Shown here: positions 44,083 to 54,694 of the stretch, piece after piece | Numbering within the stretch: the stretch's first letter is position 1 | Layout: the number at the start of each line of letters is the position of its first letter | Source: Thermomonas hydrothermalis | Lineage (GTDB): Bacteria > Pseudomonadota > Gammaproteobacteria > Xanthomonadales > Xanthomonadaceae | DNA: 61,203 nucleotides | NCBI RefSeq assembly: GCF_900129205.1 | Contig: NZ_FQUK01000012.1 | Coordinates: 1 to 61,203 of the forward strand | Direction: 5' to 3' | Translations under genes and position numbers: made by a program | The notes under the pieces: model-generated | Databases searched by the model: none | The model's input: only the letters and a program-made list of their open reading frames with translations | Told to the model about the DNA's origin: nothing

Positions 44083-44937
44083 ATGACGCCATCCACCTGG
44101 CTGCACGAACAGTTCGACAAGACCGGCTCATCGATCGGCTTTCGCATCACCCGCAAGCTGGACGAGGTGCAGTCGCCGTTCCAGAAGATCGAGATCTACG
44201 AGTCCACCGACTGGGGCAATCTCATGCTGATCGACGGCGCGATGATGCTGACCAGCCGCGACAACTTCTTCTACCACGAGATGATGGCGCACCCGGCGCT
44301 GTTCACCCACCCGAACCCGAAGCACGTGGTGATCATCGGCGGCGGCGACTGCGGCACCCTGCGCGAGGTGCTGCGCCACCCGGGCGTGGAAAAAGCCGTG
44401 CAGTGCGATATCGACGAGCAGGTCACGCGCATGGCGGAGAAATACTTTCCCGAACTGTGCGAATCCAACAGCGATCCACGCGCCGAACTGCTGTGGGATG
44501 ACGGCATCGCCTACATGGCCAACTGTGCGCCGGGCAGCGTAGATATCGTGATCGTGGATTCCACCGATCCGGTCGGCCCGGCCGAGGGGCTGTTCAACAA
44601 GGCGTTCTTTGCCAGCTGCCACCGCGCACTGAAAGACGACGGCATTCTGGTGCAGCAGAGCGAATCGCCGCTGGCATTGCTGGAACTGATCAAGGAAATG
44701 CGCGCGGAAATGGGCAAGGCCGGGTTTGCCAGTTTCCAGACCCTGCCGTTCCCGCAGCCCTGCTACCCCACCGGCTGGTGGAGCTGCACGATGGCCAAAA
44801 AAGCCGCGCACGCCGATTTCGGCTTCCGTGAAGCCGATGCCCGCGCCAAACCGTTTGCCACCCGCTATTACAGCGCCGACGTCCACCGTGGCGCGCAGGC
44901 CCTGCCGCCGTTCGTGGCCGAGGCGCTGCAGGGCTGA
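44083..44937 (+). CDS. speE: Spermidine synthase
   Basis: Aminopropyltransferase (284 aa) that makes spermidine from putrescine and decarboxylated SAM. The nucleotide loop is VIIGGGDCGTLREVLRH, where Cys takes the place of the usual Gly in GGGDGG. The catalytic aspartate is in VDSTDPVGPAEGLF, and the N-terminal part has the FQKIEIYES and MLIDGAMMLTSRDNFFYHEM segments. ATG 44083 is the canonical start. A 130-base leader separates it from the TACAAT box. Confidence 0.95.
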   Translation: MTPSTWLHEQFDKTGSSIGFRITRKLDEVQSPFQKIEIYESTDWGNLMLIDGAMMLTSRDNFFYHEMMAHPALFTHPNPKHVVIIGGGDCGTLREVLRHPGVEKAVQCDIDEQVTRMAEKYFPELCESNSDPRAELLWDDGIAYMANCAPGSVDIVIVDSTDPVGPAEGLFNKAFFASCHRALKDDGILVQQSESPLALLELIKEMRAEMGKAGFASFQTLPFPQPCYPTGWWSCTMAKKAAHADFGFREADARAKPFATRYYSADVHRGAQALPPFVAEALQG

Positions 44938-44974
44938 TCCACGCGGCTCCAACCCATTCGCGCATCCTGCGACG

Positions 44975-45062
44975 ATACGGCCTGTAGGGGTGGCCTGCGA
45001 CTCTTTGCGAGCGTCGGAACCATCACGGAGGCGTTTGTTCGCCGTACCGGCCACTCCCGTAT
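44975..45062 (+). ncRNA. Candidate structured RNA after speE
   Basis: A folded segment can be drawn: GGGGTGGCC (44987-44995) pairs with GGCCACTCC (45049-45057) over 9 bp with one G-T pair; ATACG/CGTAT closes outside it; CGAC/GTCG and GGCG-TTTGTT-CGCC hairpins lie inside. A strong terminator follows at 45066. GGCCTG (44979-44984) is also complementary to CAGGCC (45065-45070), the base of that terminator, allowing alternative folds. It could be the speE 3' UTR, an sRNA or a regulatory leader. No known family was recognised. Confidence 0.35.
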
Positions 45063-45065
45063 GGC

Positions 45066-45093
45066 AGGCCCTTGATCCGGTCAAGGGCCTTTT
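45066..45093 (+). terminator. Rho-independent terminator
   Basis: Perfect 10-bp stem AGGCCCTTGA/TCAAGGGCCT with loop TCCGG (45066-45090) followed by TTT. It lies 128 bp after speE and 82 bp before the next gene. Confidence 0.85.
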
Positions 45094-45174
45094 GGCACGC
45101 ACAAACCGCGAAATCCGGCACAATCGCGATGCCCGGGCTGTCTTACAGTGACAGCAATGCCCCAAGGAGTCCGG

Positions 45175-47082
45175 ATGCGTCCAGCCGGCTGGCTGCCAAC
45201 ACTGACCCTGCTGCTGGCCCTGCTGCCCGCGGCAGCGCCGGCGTTTTCCCCGCTGCTGGAGCCCGAACCTGCCGCACCCACGCGCGCCGCCCGCTTCGAC
45301 GCGGTATTGCAGAAGGTGATCGGCCCGGAGTCGATGGATGCCAGCACCAGCGACTACGCGGCCTGGCTGGAACAGCTGCGGGTTTTGCTGCCCCCCGGTG
45401 ATCGCACCCGCGAGGTGCAGTTCCGCTCGGTGTACTGCACCAGCCCGCGCTGGAAAGACCCGCAACAGGGGCTGGCTTACAGCGATGAAGCCCTCAAAGC
45501 CGCCCAGGCTGTCGGCGACCTGGCCTCGCAGGGGCGCGCCCTGTTCTGCCGCACCAATTTCGTGCAGACGCTGCGTGGCACCCGCCAGGCCATCACAGAC
45601 GCCGACCGCATGGTGGCGCTGCTGGAACATTCCTCCGAACAGCAGCTGCTGGGCGAGGCCCTGATGCTGCGCGGCAGCCTGCTGTCGGACGTGGGCGAGC
45701 AGGCACGCGCCCTGCTGGACTTCCAGCGCGCCCGGGCGGCATTCCGCGCTGCCGGCATCCATCGCGAGGTGAACGCGCTGCTGGTGCAGATCGCCACGGC
45801 CTACCGCCGCATGGGCGACTTCGCCCAGGCGGAAGTCTATTTCCAGCGTGACCTGGCCCGCGCGCGGGCCGCGGGCGACTGGGAGCAACAGCTTCTGGAT
45901 CTGACCCAGCTGGGCTATCTGTATGAGGAATCCGATCAGCTGCCGAAAGCCCGCCAGGCCTTCGAAGACGCGCTGGCCCTGGCGCTTCGGCACGAGGATC
46001 GCCTCAGCGTGGCGGGTGCCCGGCTGGGGCTGGCCTCGGCCCTGATCGCCCAGGGCGAATTCGATGCGGCACTGACGGCGCTGTCCCAGGCCCGGGCCGC
46101 ATTTGCGGCAGAAGGGTTCGCCGGCAATGACGGCCTGTTGCTGCTGGTGACCGGCCAGGCATACGCAGGCAAGGGCGAGCACCGGGTGGCGCTGGCCCAT
46201 TACCAGTTGGCGCTGCCGAAGATCGAGCAGGACGGCAACCTGCGCTATCTGGCCCTGCTCTACCAGGCCCGCGCCGCCAGCGAGGAGGCGCTGGGTCAGC
46301 TGGCCTTGGCCCTGGCCGATTACAAGCGCTACGCCGAGCTGCAGAGCAAGATGCGGCTGGAACAGAGCCGGCTGCTGGAATACGAATATGAGATCCGCCG
46401 GCGCGATTTCGAGAACCGGCGCCTGCAGGCGGAAGCACAGTCCCGCCAGCTACAGCTGAACCTGCTGCAGCGTGAACGGCGCTGGCAGAGCCTGGCCCTG
46501 CTGCTCGGCGCACTGCTGCTGGGCGTACTGGCCGTCCTCGCCTGGCGACAATGGCAACGCGCGCGCCAGCTGCGCACCCTGGCCATGACCGACCCGCTGA
46601 CCGGCACCGCCAGCCGGCTGGCGATCGAGAAAATCCTCGATGCCGCACTGGCCGATGCCCACCGGCACGCCCGCCCGCTCAGCGTCCTGCTGCTGGACCT
46701 GGATCACTTCAAGGAGATCAACGACGGCCATGGCCATGCCGCCGGCGATACCGTCCTGCGCCTGGTGACCCAGGCCTGGCAGACCCAGCTGCGCGACGAC
46801 GACCGCCTGGGCCGGCTGGGCGGGGAGGAGTTCGCCGTGGTCTGCCCCGGTGCCACCGAGGCGCAGGCCGAGGTGATCGCCAACCGCCTGCTTGACGCCA
46901 CCCGCCACCTGGATCTGTCCGCCATCGATCCGGGGCTACGGATCACCACCAGCATCGGCATCAGCCAGGCGCAGCACGATGACAGCCGCGAACGCCTGCT
47001 GCGCCGCGCCGACGTGGCGCTCTACCAGGCCAAACAGGACGGCCGCGACCGCTCCATCCGCGCCTCGGCTGTCGCGCCCTGA
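45175..47082 (+). CDS. TPR-containing membrane diguanylate cyclase
   Basis: A 635-aa sensor enzyme. A signal peptide or anchor (residues 1-23) is followed by a periplasmic TPR-like region of helical repeats (about 50-400), a coiled coil (about 400-435), one membrane helix (about 438-460) and a cytoplasmic GGDEF domain. The active site is GGEEF (about 549-553), a functional variant, and the inhibitory I-site RxxD is present as RDDD just upstream. It makes c-di-GMP in response to an unknown periplasmic signal. ATG 45175 follows AAGGAG; a CACAAT box lies at 45119-45124. Confidence 0.9.
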   Translation: MRPAGWLPTLTLLLALLPAAAPAFSPLLEPEPAAPTRAARFDAVLQKVIGPESMDASTSDYAAWLEQLRVLLPPGDRTREVQFRSVYCTSPRWKDPQQGLAYSDEALKAAQAVGDLASQGRALFCRTNFVQTLRGTRQAITDADRMVALLEHSSEQQLLGEALMLRGSLLSDVGEQARALLDFQRARAAFRAAGIHREVNALLVQIATAYRRMGDFAQAEVYFQRDLARARAAGDWEQQLLDLTQLGYLYEESDQLPKARQAFEDALALALRHEDRLSVAGARLGLASALIAQGEFDAALTALSQARAAFAAEGFAGNDGLLLLVTGQAYAGKGEHRVALAHYQLALPKIEQDGNLRYLALLYQARAASEEALGQLALALADYKRYAELQSKMRLEQSRLLEYEYEIRRRDFENRRLQAEAQSRQLQLNLLQRERRWQSLALLLGALLLGVLAVLAWRQWQRARQLRTLAMTDPLTGTASRLAIEKILDAALADAHRHARPLSVLLLDLDHFKEINDGHGHAAGDTVLRLVTQAWQTQLRDDDRLGRLGGEEFAVVCPGATEAQAEVIANRLLDATRHLDLSAIDPGLRITTSIGISQAQHDDSRERLLRRADVALYQAKQDGRDRSIRASAVAP

Positions 47083-47153
47083 GGAAGCACCCGCGCCCCC
47101 TGATTCCACCCGCGAGTCTGTCGGCTGCGCCACCCGGCACGCATTGGCATGCG

Positions 47154-47935
<782 letters not shown>

Positions 47936-47950
47936 CACAGGGCAACGGCC

Positions 47951-49465
47951 ATGAACCTTGCGATCGTGCACAGCCGTGCACGGGTCGGCGTGCATGCGCC
48001 CGAAGTCCGGGTCGAAGTGCACCTGGCCGGTGGCTTGCCGGCGATGTCGATCGTCGGCCTGCCCGAGGCCGCAGTGCGCGAAGCCAAGGACCGGGTTCGT
48101 GCCGCCATCCAGTGCGCCCAGCTGGAGTTTCCGGCGCGCCGGATCACCGTCAACCTGGCCCCGGCCGACCTGCCCAAGGATGGCGGCCGCTACGACCTGG
48201 CCATCGCCCTGGGGATCCTGGCCGCCAGCGGGCAGCTTCCGGTCGAAGCGCTGGACGGCTGGGAGTTCGTCGCCGAACTGGCTCTGACCGGTGAGCTGCG
48301 CCCGGTCGATGGGGTGCTGCCGGTCGCGCTGGCGGTGGCGCAAACCGGCCGTCGCCTGCTGGTCGCCCCCGGCAACGGCGAAGAAGCGGCGCTGGCGCAG
48401 CAGGTGGACGTTCGCACCGCGCGCACACTGCTGGAAGTCTGCGCCGCCCTGCAGGCCGACCGGCCGCTGCCCCGGCCCACCCCGCGCCCCTGCAGCGAGG
48501 CGTCGATGCCGGATCTGGCCGATGTCCGCGGCCAGGCCCAGGCCCGGCGTGCGCTGGAGATTGCCGCTGCCGGCGGCCACCATCTGTTGCTGATCGGCCC
48601 ACCGGGCAGCGGCAAGACCCTGCTGGCCTCGCGCCTGTGCGGCATCCTGCCGCCGCCCACCGATGCCGAAGCGCTGGAAGCCGCCAGCATTGCCTCGGCC
48701 AGCGGCCGCGGGCTGGACCTCGAGCGCTGGCGCCAGCGGCCGTTCCGCGCACCGCACCATACCGCCAGCGCGGTGGCGCTGGTCGGCGGCGGCGCCGACC
48801 CCCGCCCTGGAGAAATCTCACTGGCCCATCACGGCGTGCTGTTTCTGGACGAGCTGCCGGAGTGGAACCGGCAGGCACTGGAAGTACTGCGCGAACCGTT
48901 GGAATCCGGCTGTGTCCACATCGCGCGAGCGGCCCGCCATTGCCAGTTCCCGGCGCGATTCCAGTTGGTGGCCGCGATGAATCCCTGCCCCTGCGGCTGG
49001 GCAGGCGATCCGTCCGGGCGCTGCCTGTGTCATGACGAGGCCATCCGCCGCTATCGCGCCCGCATTTCCGGCCCGCTGCTGGAACGCATCGACCTGCATG
49101 TCGAAGTCCCCCGCCTGCCGCCCGCCCAGCTGCGCACCGATGCTCCGCCGGGCGAATCCAGTGCCAGCGTCCGTCAGCGCGTGGTGACGGCACGGCAACA
49201 CCAGCTGGCCCGATCCGGCGTCCTCAATGCCCAGCTCGATCAAACCGGAATGCAGGCCTGTTGCCGACTGTCCGCCCGTGACAGCGCCCTGCTGGAACGC
49301 GCGGTGGATGCCTTGCAACTGTCGGCACGCTCGCTGCACCGGATCCTGCGCGTGGCCCGCACCATCGCCGATCTGGCCGGCAGCACGGCGATCGAAACCC
49401 CGCATTTGACCGAAGCGATCGGCTATCGCGCCCTGGAGCGCGGCCGTGCGCGGCCGGCGGCATGA
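47951..49465 (+). CDS. comM: ComM/YifB family Mg-chelatase-like AAA ATPase
   Basis: Hexameric AAA+ helicase-like protein (504 aa) that promotes branch migration during natural transformation. The N-terminal domain (residues 1-170) has the EVHLAGGLPAMSIVGLPEAAVREAKDR pattern. Walker A is GPPGSGKT and Walker B is HGVLFLDELPEW. A zinc-like group of cysteines (NPCPCGW, GRCLCHDE) follows. It suggests that the organism is or was competent, in keeping with pilU in the same window. Confidence 0.95.
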   Translation: MNLAIVHSRARVGVHAPEVRVEVHLAGGLPAMSIVGLPEAAVREAKDRVRAAIQCAQLEFPARRITVNLAPADLPKDGGRYDLAIALGILAASGQLPVEALDGWEFVAELALTGELRPVDGVLPVALAVAQTGRRLLVAPGNGEEAALAQQVDVRTARTLLEVCAALQADRPLPRPTPRPCSEASMPDLADVRGQAQARRALEIAAAGGHHLLLIGPPGSGKTLLASRLCGILPPPTDAEALEAASIASASGRGLDLERWRQRPFRAPHHTASAVALVGGGADPRPGEISLAHHGVLFLDELPEWNRQALEVLREPLESGCVHIARAARHCQFPARFQLVAAMNPCPCGWAGDPSGRCLCHDEAIRRYRARISGPLLERIDLHVEVPRLPPAQLRTDAPPGESSASVRQRVVTARQHQLARSGVLNAQLDQTGMQACCRLSARDSALLERAVDALQLSARSLHRILRVARTIADLAGSTAIETPHLTEAIGYRALERGRARPAA

Positions 49466-49489
49466 CCGCAAGCAGCCTTTGCTGCTGTC

Positions 49490-50446
49490 TCACTCCAGCC
49501 ACTGCACCTGGCCGCCACCACGCCGCTTGGCACGGTACAGCGCCTGATCGACCCGGGCATAGCAGCGCTCCCAGCTCGTGGCATGCTCGGGATCGATCAT
49601 GCAGACGCCGACACTGAGCGTCACCATCTGCGGCGGATGGCGATGCATGCGCTCCAACATGCGCGCGCTGTCAACGATATACCCGGCGATCCGGCCAACC
49701 TGCTCGCGGTCATGCCCTTGCAGCAGCAGACAGAACTCATCGCCGCCCAGGCGGCACGCCAGATCGTCGTTGCCAGCGACGGCACGCAGCAGGTTGGCCA
49801 CGCTCTGCAGAACGCGATCACCCACCAGATGCCCATGCACGTCGTTGACGGCCTTGAAGCGGTCGCAATCGACCAGGATCAAGGCGTGACTGGCCAGCCG
49901 ACCTTCGCGCTGGAGCCGCTCCAGATGCAGCAGCAGACCACGCCGGTTGGTGAGCCCGGTCAGCTCGTCGGTGCGCGCCAGGGCTTCGCTCTGATCCAGG
50001 CGGTGGCTGGCCGATTGCAGCGCATCCAGCGTTTCCTGCAACGCCTGATTGCGCCGGCGCAGGCGGCCAATCAGCTTGTGTTCGTTGAGCAGCATCCGCA
50101 AGGTGATGCGGCGCAGGAACTGCGCAAGCACATGCGGATCGCGGCGGGCCAGCGTCTCGAAAACATCGCGGCCAAGGGCCAGCAGCGCACTGTCTTCCAG
50201 TGCCAGCGCATCGGCATTGCGCGGGTGCTTGCCGATCAGAAACCCCAGCTCGCCGAAACAGGCGCCGGCGCCCAGACACCTGCGTAGCTGGTCGTCCCCG
50301 AAATCCAGCTCGATGCGGCCACGGCCGATGACATACATGACATCGCCCGACTCACCGCGGCGGAACAGGTACTGCCCGGCCTCGGCCTGGCAGGGCCGCG
50401 CCATTTCGGCAAACAGTGCGTACTCGCCATCCTCCAGCGCAAACAT
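49490..50446 (-). CDS. Cyclic-nucleotide-binding-fold diguanylate cyclase
   Basis: A soluble 318-aa protein. Residues 1-110 form a cNMP-binding fold (FRRGESGDVMYVIGRGRIELDF, then FGELGFLIGKHPRNADALA). A helical linker follows (115-155), then GGDEF (residues 155-318) with an intact GGDEF motif at 234-238. The I-site is degenerate: GNDD replaces RxxD (225-228), so product inhibition is probably lost. Whether the first domain binds a nucleotide is unknown. ATG 50446 gives the domain start; upstream in-frame codons add unrelated residues. Confidence 0.88.
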   Translation of the reverse strand: MFALEDGEYALFAEMARPCQAEAGQYLFRRGESGDVMYVIGRGRIELDFGDDQLRRCLGAGACFGELGFLIGKHPRNADALALEDSALLALGRDVFETLARRDPHVLAQFLRRITLRMLLNEHKLIGRLRRRNQALQETLDALQSASHRLDQSEALARTDELTGLTNRRGLLLHLERLQREGRLASHALILVDCDRFKAVNDVHGHLVGDRVLQSVANLLRAVAGNDDLACRLGGDEFCLLLQGHDREQVGRIAGYIVDSARMLERMHRHPPQMVTLSVGVCMIDPEHATSWERCYARVDQALYRAKRRGGGQVQWLE

Positions 50447-50546
50447 GCCAGCCCCGCCCTGCGTCCATGCCTCACCGTCGTGCGCCCCTGCGCCCACACG
50501 CCCCCCCGGTGCATCTGCCCATTCCGGGCAGATCAAGCATAGCACC

Positions 50547-50571
50547 GCCGGCGGGCGTGTCGCCCACCGGC
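50547..50571 (-). terminator. Hairpin after aceA
   Basis: Imperfect 11-bp stem GCCGG-C-GGGCG / CGCCC-A-CCGGC with loop TGT, beginning 22 bp beyond the aceA stop on the minus strand. There is no T-run. Confidence 0.45.
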
Positions 50572-50593
50572 GTGGCATGCCCTGGCTGCGGCG

Positions 50594-51907
50594 TCAGGCC
50601 GCGACGCGAGCGTCGGCGCGGCGGGCGTCCTGGAACTGCTCTTCCTCGGTGCTGCCCTTGAGCGCCACCGTGGAGCTTTGTCCGCCCTGGATGGTCTGGG
50701 TGATGGCGTCGAAGTAGCCGGTACCGACTTCGCGCTGATGCTTGACCGCGGTGAAGCCGCGTTCGGCGGCGGCAAACTCCTTTTCCTGCAGCTCGACGAA
50801 GGCGCTCATCTGCCGGCGTGCATAGCCGTGGGCCAGCTCGAACATGCCGTAGTTGAGGCTGTGGAAGCCGGCCAGGGTGATGAACTGGAACTTGTAGCCC
50901 ATCGCCGCCAGTTCCTTCTGGAAGTTGGCGATGGTGGCGTCGTCCAGGTGCTTCTTCCAGTTGAAGGACGGCGAGCAGTTGTAGGCCAGCAGCTTGCCCG
51001 GGAACTTGGCGTGGATCGCCTCGGCAAACTTGCGCGCAAACGCCAGATCCGGCTTGCCGGTTTCACACCAGACCAGATCGGCATACGGCGCATAGGCCAG
51101 GCCGCGGCTGATCGCCTGATCCAGGCCCTTTTTGGTGCGGTAGAAGCCTTCGACGGTACGCTCGCCGGTCAAGAACGGCGTGTCGTTGTCGTCGATGTCG
51201 GAGGTGATGAGATCGGCCGCCTCGGCGTCGGTACGGGCGATGATCAGCGTCGGCACACCGCACACATCCGCCGCCAGACGCGCGGCCACCAGCTTCTCGA
51301 CAGCCTCGCGGGTAGGCACCAGCACCTTGCCACCCATGTGACCGCACTTCTTCACGCTGGCCAGCTGGTCTTCGAAATGCACGGCGGCGGCACCGGCCTC
51401 GATCATCGCCTTCATCAGCTCGTAGGCATTGAGCACGCCACCAAAGCCAGCTTCGGCATCGGCCACGATCGGCTGCAGGAAGTCGATGCTGTCATCGCCC
51501 TCGGCATGATGCAGTTGATCGGCGCGCAGCAAGGTGTTGTTGATGCGCTTGACCACCTGCGGCACCGAGTTGGCCGGGTACAGCGACTGATCCGGGTACA
51601 TCTCGCCCGCCAGGTTGGCATCGGCAGCCACCTGCCAGCCGGAGAGATAGATTGCCTTCAGCCCGGCCTTGACCTGCTGCATGGCCTGGTTGCCGGTAAG
51701 CGCGCCCAGCGCGTTGACGAACGGCTCGGTGTGCAGATAACGCCACAGCTTTTCAGCGCCCAGTCGCGCCAGCGAATGCTCGATGGGCACGGTGCCGCGC
51801 AGACGCACCACGTCGGCGGCGGTGTAGGGGCGGGTGATGCCGGCCCAGCGCGGATTGCTGGCCCAGTCCTGTTGCAGTTGTTCGGCGGTCGGCAGGCGGT
51901 ATGACAT
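50594..51907 (-). CDS. aceA: Isocitrate lyase
   Basis: Glyoxylate-shunt enzyme (437 aa) splitting isocitrate into succinate and glyoxylate. The catalytic loop is KKCGHMGGK, with FEDQLASV before it and the [12 protein letters not shown] substrate stretch later. ATG 51907 ([10 protein letters not shown]) is preceded by GAGGTG; ATG 51946 would add 13 residues. It follows aceB by 46 bp and is probably cotranscribed. Confidence 0.96.
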   Translation of the reverse strand: MSYRLPTAEQLQQDWASNPRWAGITRPYTAADVVRLRGTVPIEHSLARLGAEKLWRYLHTEPFVNALGALTGNQAMQQVKAGLKAIYLSGWQVAADANLAGEMYPDQSLYPANSVPQVVKRINNTLLRADQLHHAEGDDSIDFLQPIVADAEAGFGGVLNAYELMKAMIEAGAAAVHFEDQLASVKKCGHMGGKVLVPTREAVEKLVAARLAADVCGVPTLIIARTDAEAADLITSDIDDNDTPFLTGERTVEGFYRTKKGLDQAISRGLAYAPYADLVWCETGKPDLAFARKFAEAIHAKFPGKLLAYNCSPSFNWKKHLDDATIANFQKELAAMGYKFQFITLAGFHSLNYGMFELAHGYARRQMSAFVELQEKEFAAAERGFTAVKHQREVGTGYFDAITQTIQGGQSSTVALKGSTEEEQFQDARRADARVAA

Positions 51908-51953
51908 GGCAGGCACCTCGTGATGGGCGGTGGTGGTGAGGGACATCGACAGA

Positions 51954-53582
51954 TCAGTCCAGCCGTTCGTAGGCCGGCAGGGTGAGGAAGGGCGCCAGCG
52001 TCTCGGCATGGGTGAGCCGATCCAGCAGGCCGATGGCCTCGCTGACGCGCGCGATGCCAGGGAGCCCGGGCTCGGCACGCAGCCGGCCAGGCAGGGCGAT
52101 CAGCGCGCGCTCCAGCAGGGCGAAATCGACCGGCGTGCCGTCATCCAGATGCAGCAGGCCGCCGCCGAGCTCGGGGAAATGCAGCCACTGCCAGAGCTGG
52201 GCGCGGGCGATTTCGGCCGTGGCAGCGTCTTCCATCAGGTGATGGATCGGCACGCAGCCGTTGCCGTCCAGCCAGGCGGCCAGGTAGCGAACACAGACTT
52301 CGACGTTGTTCTCGAAGCCAGCGCGGGTGATCGTGCCAAGGCAGGGCTGCAGCAGATCGGCGGCCTCCACGTGGACGTCCTCGCGCCGGTTGTCGAGCTG
52401 GTTCGGGCCAGGCATGCGGGCATCGAACACTTCGCGTGCCACTGCAATCAGCCCCGGGTGCGCCACCCAGGTGCCATCGTGGCCTGCGGTCACTTCGCGC
52501 AGCTTGTCGGCGCGCACCCGGGCCAGCGCGGCGGCATTGGCGGCCGCATCGTCACGAATGGGGATCTGTGCCGCCATGCCGCCCATGGCATGGGCGCCAC
52601 GGCGATGGCAGGTCTGAATCAGCAGTTCGGAATAGGCGCGCAGGAACGGCTGGGTCATGGTCACCTGGCCGCGCTCCGGCAGCACCCGGTCAGGGTGCCG
52701 GCGCAGGGTTTTGATGTAGGAAAAGATGTAGTCCCAGCGGCCACAGTTGAGGCCGACGATGCGGTCTTTCAGGGCGTACAGGATCTCGTCCATCTCGAAC
52801 GCCGCCGGCAACGTCTCGATCAGCACGGTGACCCTGATCTGCCCGTGCGGCAGCCCCAGCCGGGCCTCGATGTCATCCAGCACCTGCCCCCACAGCGCTG
52901 CCTCCTCCATCGACTCAAGCTTGGGCAGGTAGAGGTAGGGGCCACGGTCGCGCTCGGCCAGCGCCTTTGCATTGTGGAAGCAGAACAGGCCGGCATCGAA
53001 CAGGGCCGCCGACATGCGTCGGCCATCGACCAGGACGTGCTTTTCGTCCAGATGCCAACCCCGTGGCCGCACGATCAGCACCGCCTGTTCGGCCTGCGGA
53101 CGCAGTTCATAACGCTTGCCGTTGGCTTCATGGACCAGATCGCCGCTGATCGCCGCGCGCAGCGCCTGCTGGCCGGTGATCAGGTTGGCCCAGGTGGGGC
53201 TGGTGCTGTCCTCGAAATCGGCCATGTAGCAGTTGGCGCCCGAGTTCAGCGCGTTGATCACCATCTTGGGATCGACCGGGCCGGTGATCTCCACTCGGCG
53301 GTCGCGCAGCGCCGCGGGTGCCGGCGTCACCGTCCAGTCGCCGGCGCGCAGATGCGCGGTATCCGCCCGGAACTGCGGCAGCGCACCGGCATCGAACGCC
53401 TGCTGGCGTGCCTGCCGGGCCGCCAGCCGGGCCTGACGGGCCGGCTCGAAGGCCCGGTGCAAGCCGGCCAGGAAGGCCAGCGCAGCCGGAGTGAGCAGGG
53501 CCTGTTGCCCCTGCACCCGGCCGGTCACGTCGATTCCTGCATCAAACTCTGCCTGTGGGATCTGGTTCAGCACTGCCGACAT
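51954..53582 (-). CDS. aceB: Malate synthase A
   Basis: Condenses glyoxylate with acetyl-CoA to malate (542 aa, A-type length). [14 protein letters not shown] and [14 protein letters not shown] (catalytic Arg) are visible, as are [15 protein letters not shown] and the [17 protein letters not shown] region with the catalytic Asp. ATG 53582 is canonical; 21 further codons upstream would run into the operator region. It forms the aceB-aceA operon facing a LysR regulator. Confidence 0.96.
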   Translation of the reverse strand: MSAVLNQIPQAEFDAGIDVTGRVQGQQALLTPAALAFLAGLHRAFEPARQARLAARQARQQAFDAGALPQFRADTAHLRAGDWTVTPAPAALRDRRVEITGPVDPKMVINALNSGANCYMADFEDSTSPTWANLITGQQALRAAISGDLVHEANGKRYELRPQAEQAVLIVRPRGWHLDEKHVLVDGRRMSAALFDAGLFCFHNAKALAERDRGPYLYLPKLESMEEAALWGQVLDDIEARLGLPHGQIRVTVLIETLPAAFEMDEILYALKDRIVGLNCGRWDYIFSYIKTLRRHPDRVLPERGQVTMTQPFLRAYSELLIQTCHRRGAHAMGGMAAQIPIRDDAAANAAALARVRADKLREVTAGHDGTWVAHPGLIAVAREVFDARMPGPNQLDNRREDVHVEAADLLQPCLGTITRAGFENNVEVCVRYLAAWLDGNGCVPIHHLMEDAATAEIARAQLWQWLHFPELGGGLLHLDDGTPVDFALLERALIALPGRLRAEPGLPGIARVSEAIGLLDRLTHAETLAPFLTLPAYERLD

Positions 53583-53638
53583 CGTGATGCGCTCCTTGGG
53601 TGACACGTGGGGCGCTACCATCCGCTGCCGTGTGGTAT

Positions 53639-53659
53639 TTGACAAACGAGTTTTGTCAA
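53639..53659. promoter_or_regulatory. LysR-type operator between aceB and its regulator
   Basis: Perfect dyad TTGACAAA-CGAGT-TTTGTCAA. Each arm contains a TTGACA that could serve as -35 box, one for the regulator (plus strand) and one for aceB (minus strand). A second repeat AGTATT/AATACT lies next to it toward the regulator start. This layout suits autoregulation with control of aceBA. Confidence 0.6.
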
Positions 53660-53693
53660 TGATTAGTATTAGTTTTGAAAATACTTGAATCCA

Positions 53694-54659
53694 ATGACTC
53701 GCCAGAACGCCACTCCCCGGTTTTCCTACAAGGGTTCCCGGCTCAAGCCGCTGCGTGCGTTCTGCCAGGTCGCCCGGCTGGGGTCGATCAGTCGCGCCGC
53801 CGAGGCGCTGTACCTGAGCCAGCCGGCGGTCACGCTGCAGATTCAGGCGCTGGAACGGGAACTGGGCGTGCCCTTGCTGGAGCGCAGTGGTCGTCGCCTA
53901 ACCCCAACCCGGGAAGGCGAGCTGCTGTACGAGATGGCGCGGCCGCTGGTCGAGGCGCTAGACAGCCTGCACACCCGCTTTCGTGAGCAACTCCGTGGGC
54001 TGGATGCCGGCGAGCTGAACGTGGCCGCCGGCAGCTCCACCATCCTCTACCTGCTGCCGGAAATCGTGGAAAAGTTCCGCCGCCAACACCCCGAAGTCCG
54101 GCTGACCCTGCACAACGTCACCGGTGCCAGTGGCCTGGATCTGCTGCGCAACGACGCGGTGGATCTGGCGGTGGGGTCGATGCTGGAGGTGCCGGCCGAC
54201 CTGGTGTACAGCCCGGCCTACCGGTTCGAGCCGATGCTGATCACCCCACCCGACCATCCCCTGGCCCACAAACCCGATCTGGCGCTGGAGGATCTGTCGC
54301 CCTATGGCCTGATCCTGCCGCCGAAACGGCTGACCACCTACCGGCTGATCGATCTGGTGTTCCAGCAGAACCGGGTGCCCTACACGGTGACGCTGGAAGT
54401 CGGCGGCTGGGAGATCATCAAGCAGTACGTGGCGATGGGGTTGGGCATCAGCATCGTGACCGCCATCTGCCTGACCGACGCCGACCGGCAGCGGCTGGCC
54501 GCACGCTCGCTGGCGCGCTGGTTTCCTTCGCGCAGCTATGGCGTGGTGGTTCGCCGCGGCAAGGTGCTGTCACCGCAGGCTCGTGCCTTCATCGGCCTGA
54601 TCCAGCCGCAGGCACTGGCCCCGCGCGGCTATGACGAAAGCGGCCATTCCGAACGCTGA
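53694..54659 (+). CDS. LysR-family regulator, probably of aceBA
   Basis: A 321-aa regulator. The N-terminal helix-turn-helix appears as GSISRAAEALYLSQPAVTLQIQALE in standard LTTR form, and the effector domain (about residues 95-300) begins at LNVAAGSST. ATG 53694 (MTRQNATPRF) is used. Divergent placement from aceB and the shared dyad point to control of the glyoxylate shunt; some of the sequence is CysB/CbbR-like in type, and the inducer is unknown. Confidence 0.88.
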   Translation: MTRQNATPRFSYKGSRLKPLRAFCQVARLGSISRAAEALYLSQPAVTLQIQALERELGVPLLERSGRRLTPTREGELLYEMARPLVEALDSLHTRFREQLRGLDAGELNVAAGSSTILYLLPEIVEKFRRQHPEVRLTLHNVTGASGLDLLRNDAVDLAVGSMLEVPADLVYSPAYRFEPMLITPPDHPLAHKPDLALEDLSPYGLILPPKRLTTYRLIDLVFQQNRVPYTVTLEVGGWEIIKQYVAMGLGISIVTAICLTDADRQRLAARSLARWFPSRSYGVVVRRGKVLSPQARAFIGLIQPQALAPRGYDESGHSER

Positions 54660-54694
54660 CCGCCTGGGCACTTTTTCGCCTGCCCGCAAAGGCA

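Noticed and set aside
42198-44501. A 767-codon plus-strand frame opposite speA and into speE
   Set aside because: Antisense shadow of speA; the last part is speE in a wrong frame.
44985-45060. GEMM-type c-di-GMP riboswitch before the GGDEF gene
   Set aside because: The conserved aptamer core of that family is not present, although the region can fold.
44128-46200. A 690-codon minus-strand frame opposite speE and the first cyclase
   Set aside because: It covers the terminator at 45066-45093 and lacks domains; the plus-strand genes are well supported.
51930-53603. A 557-codon plus-strand frame opposite aceB
   Set aside because: Antisense shadow; aceB carries all malate synthase motifs.
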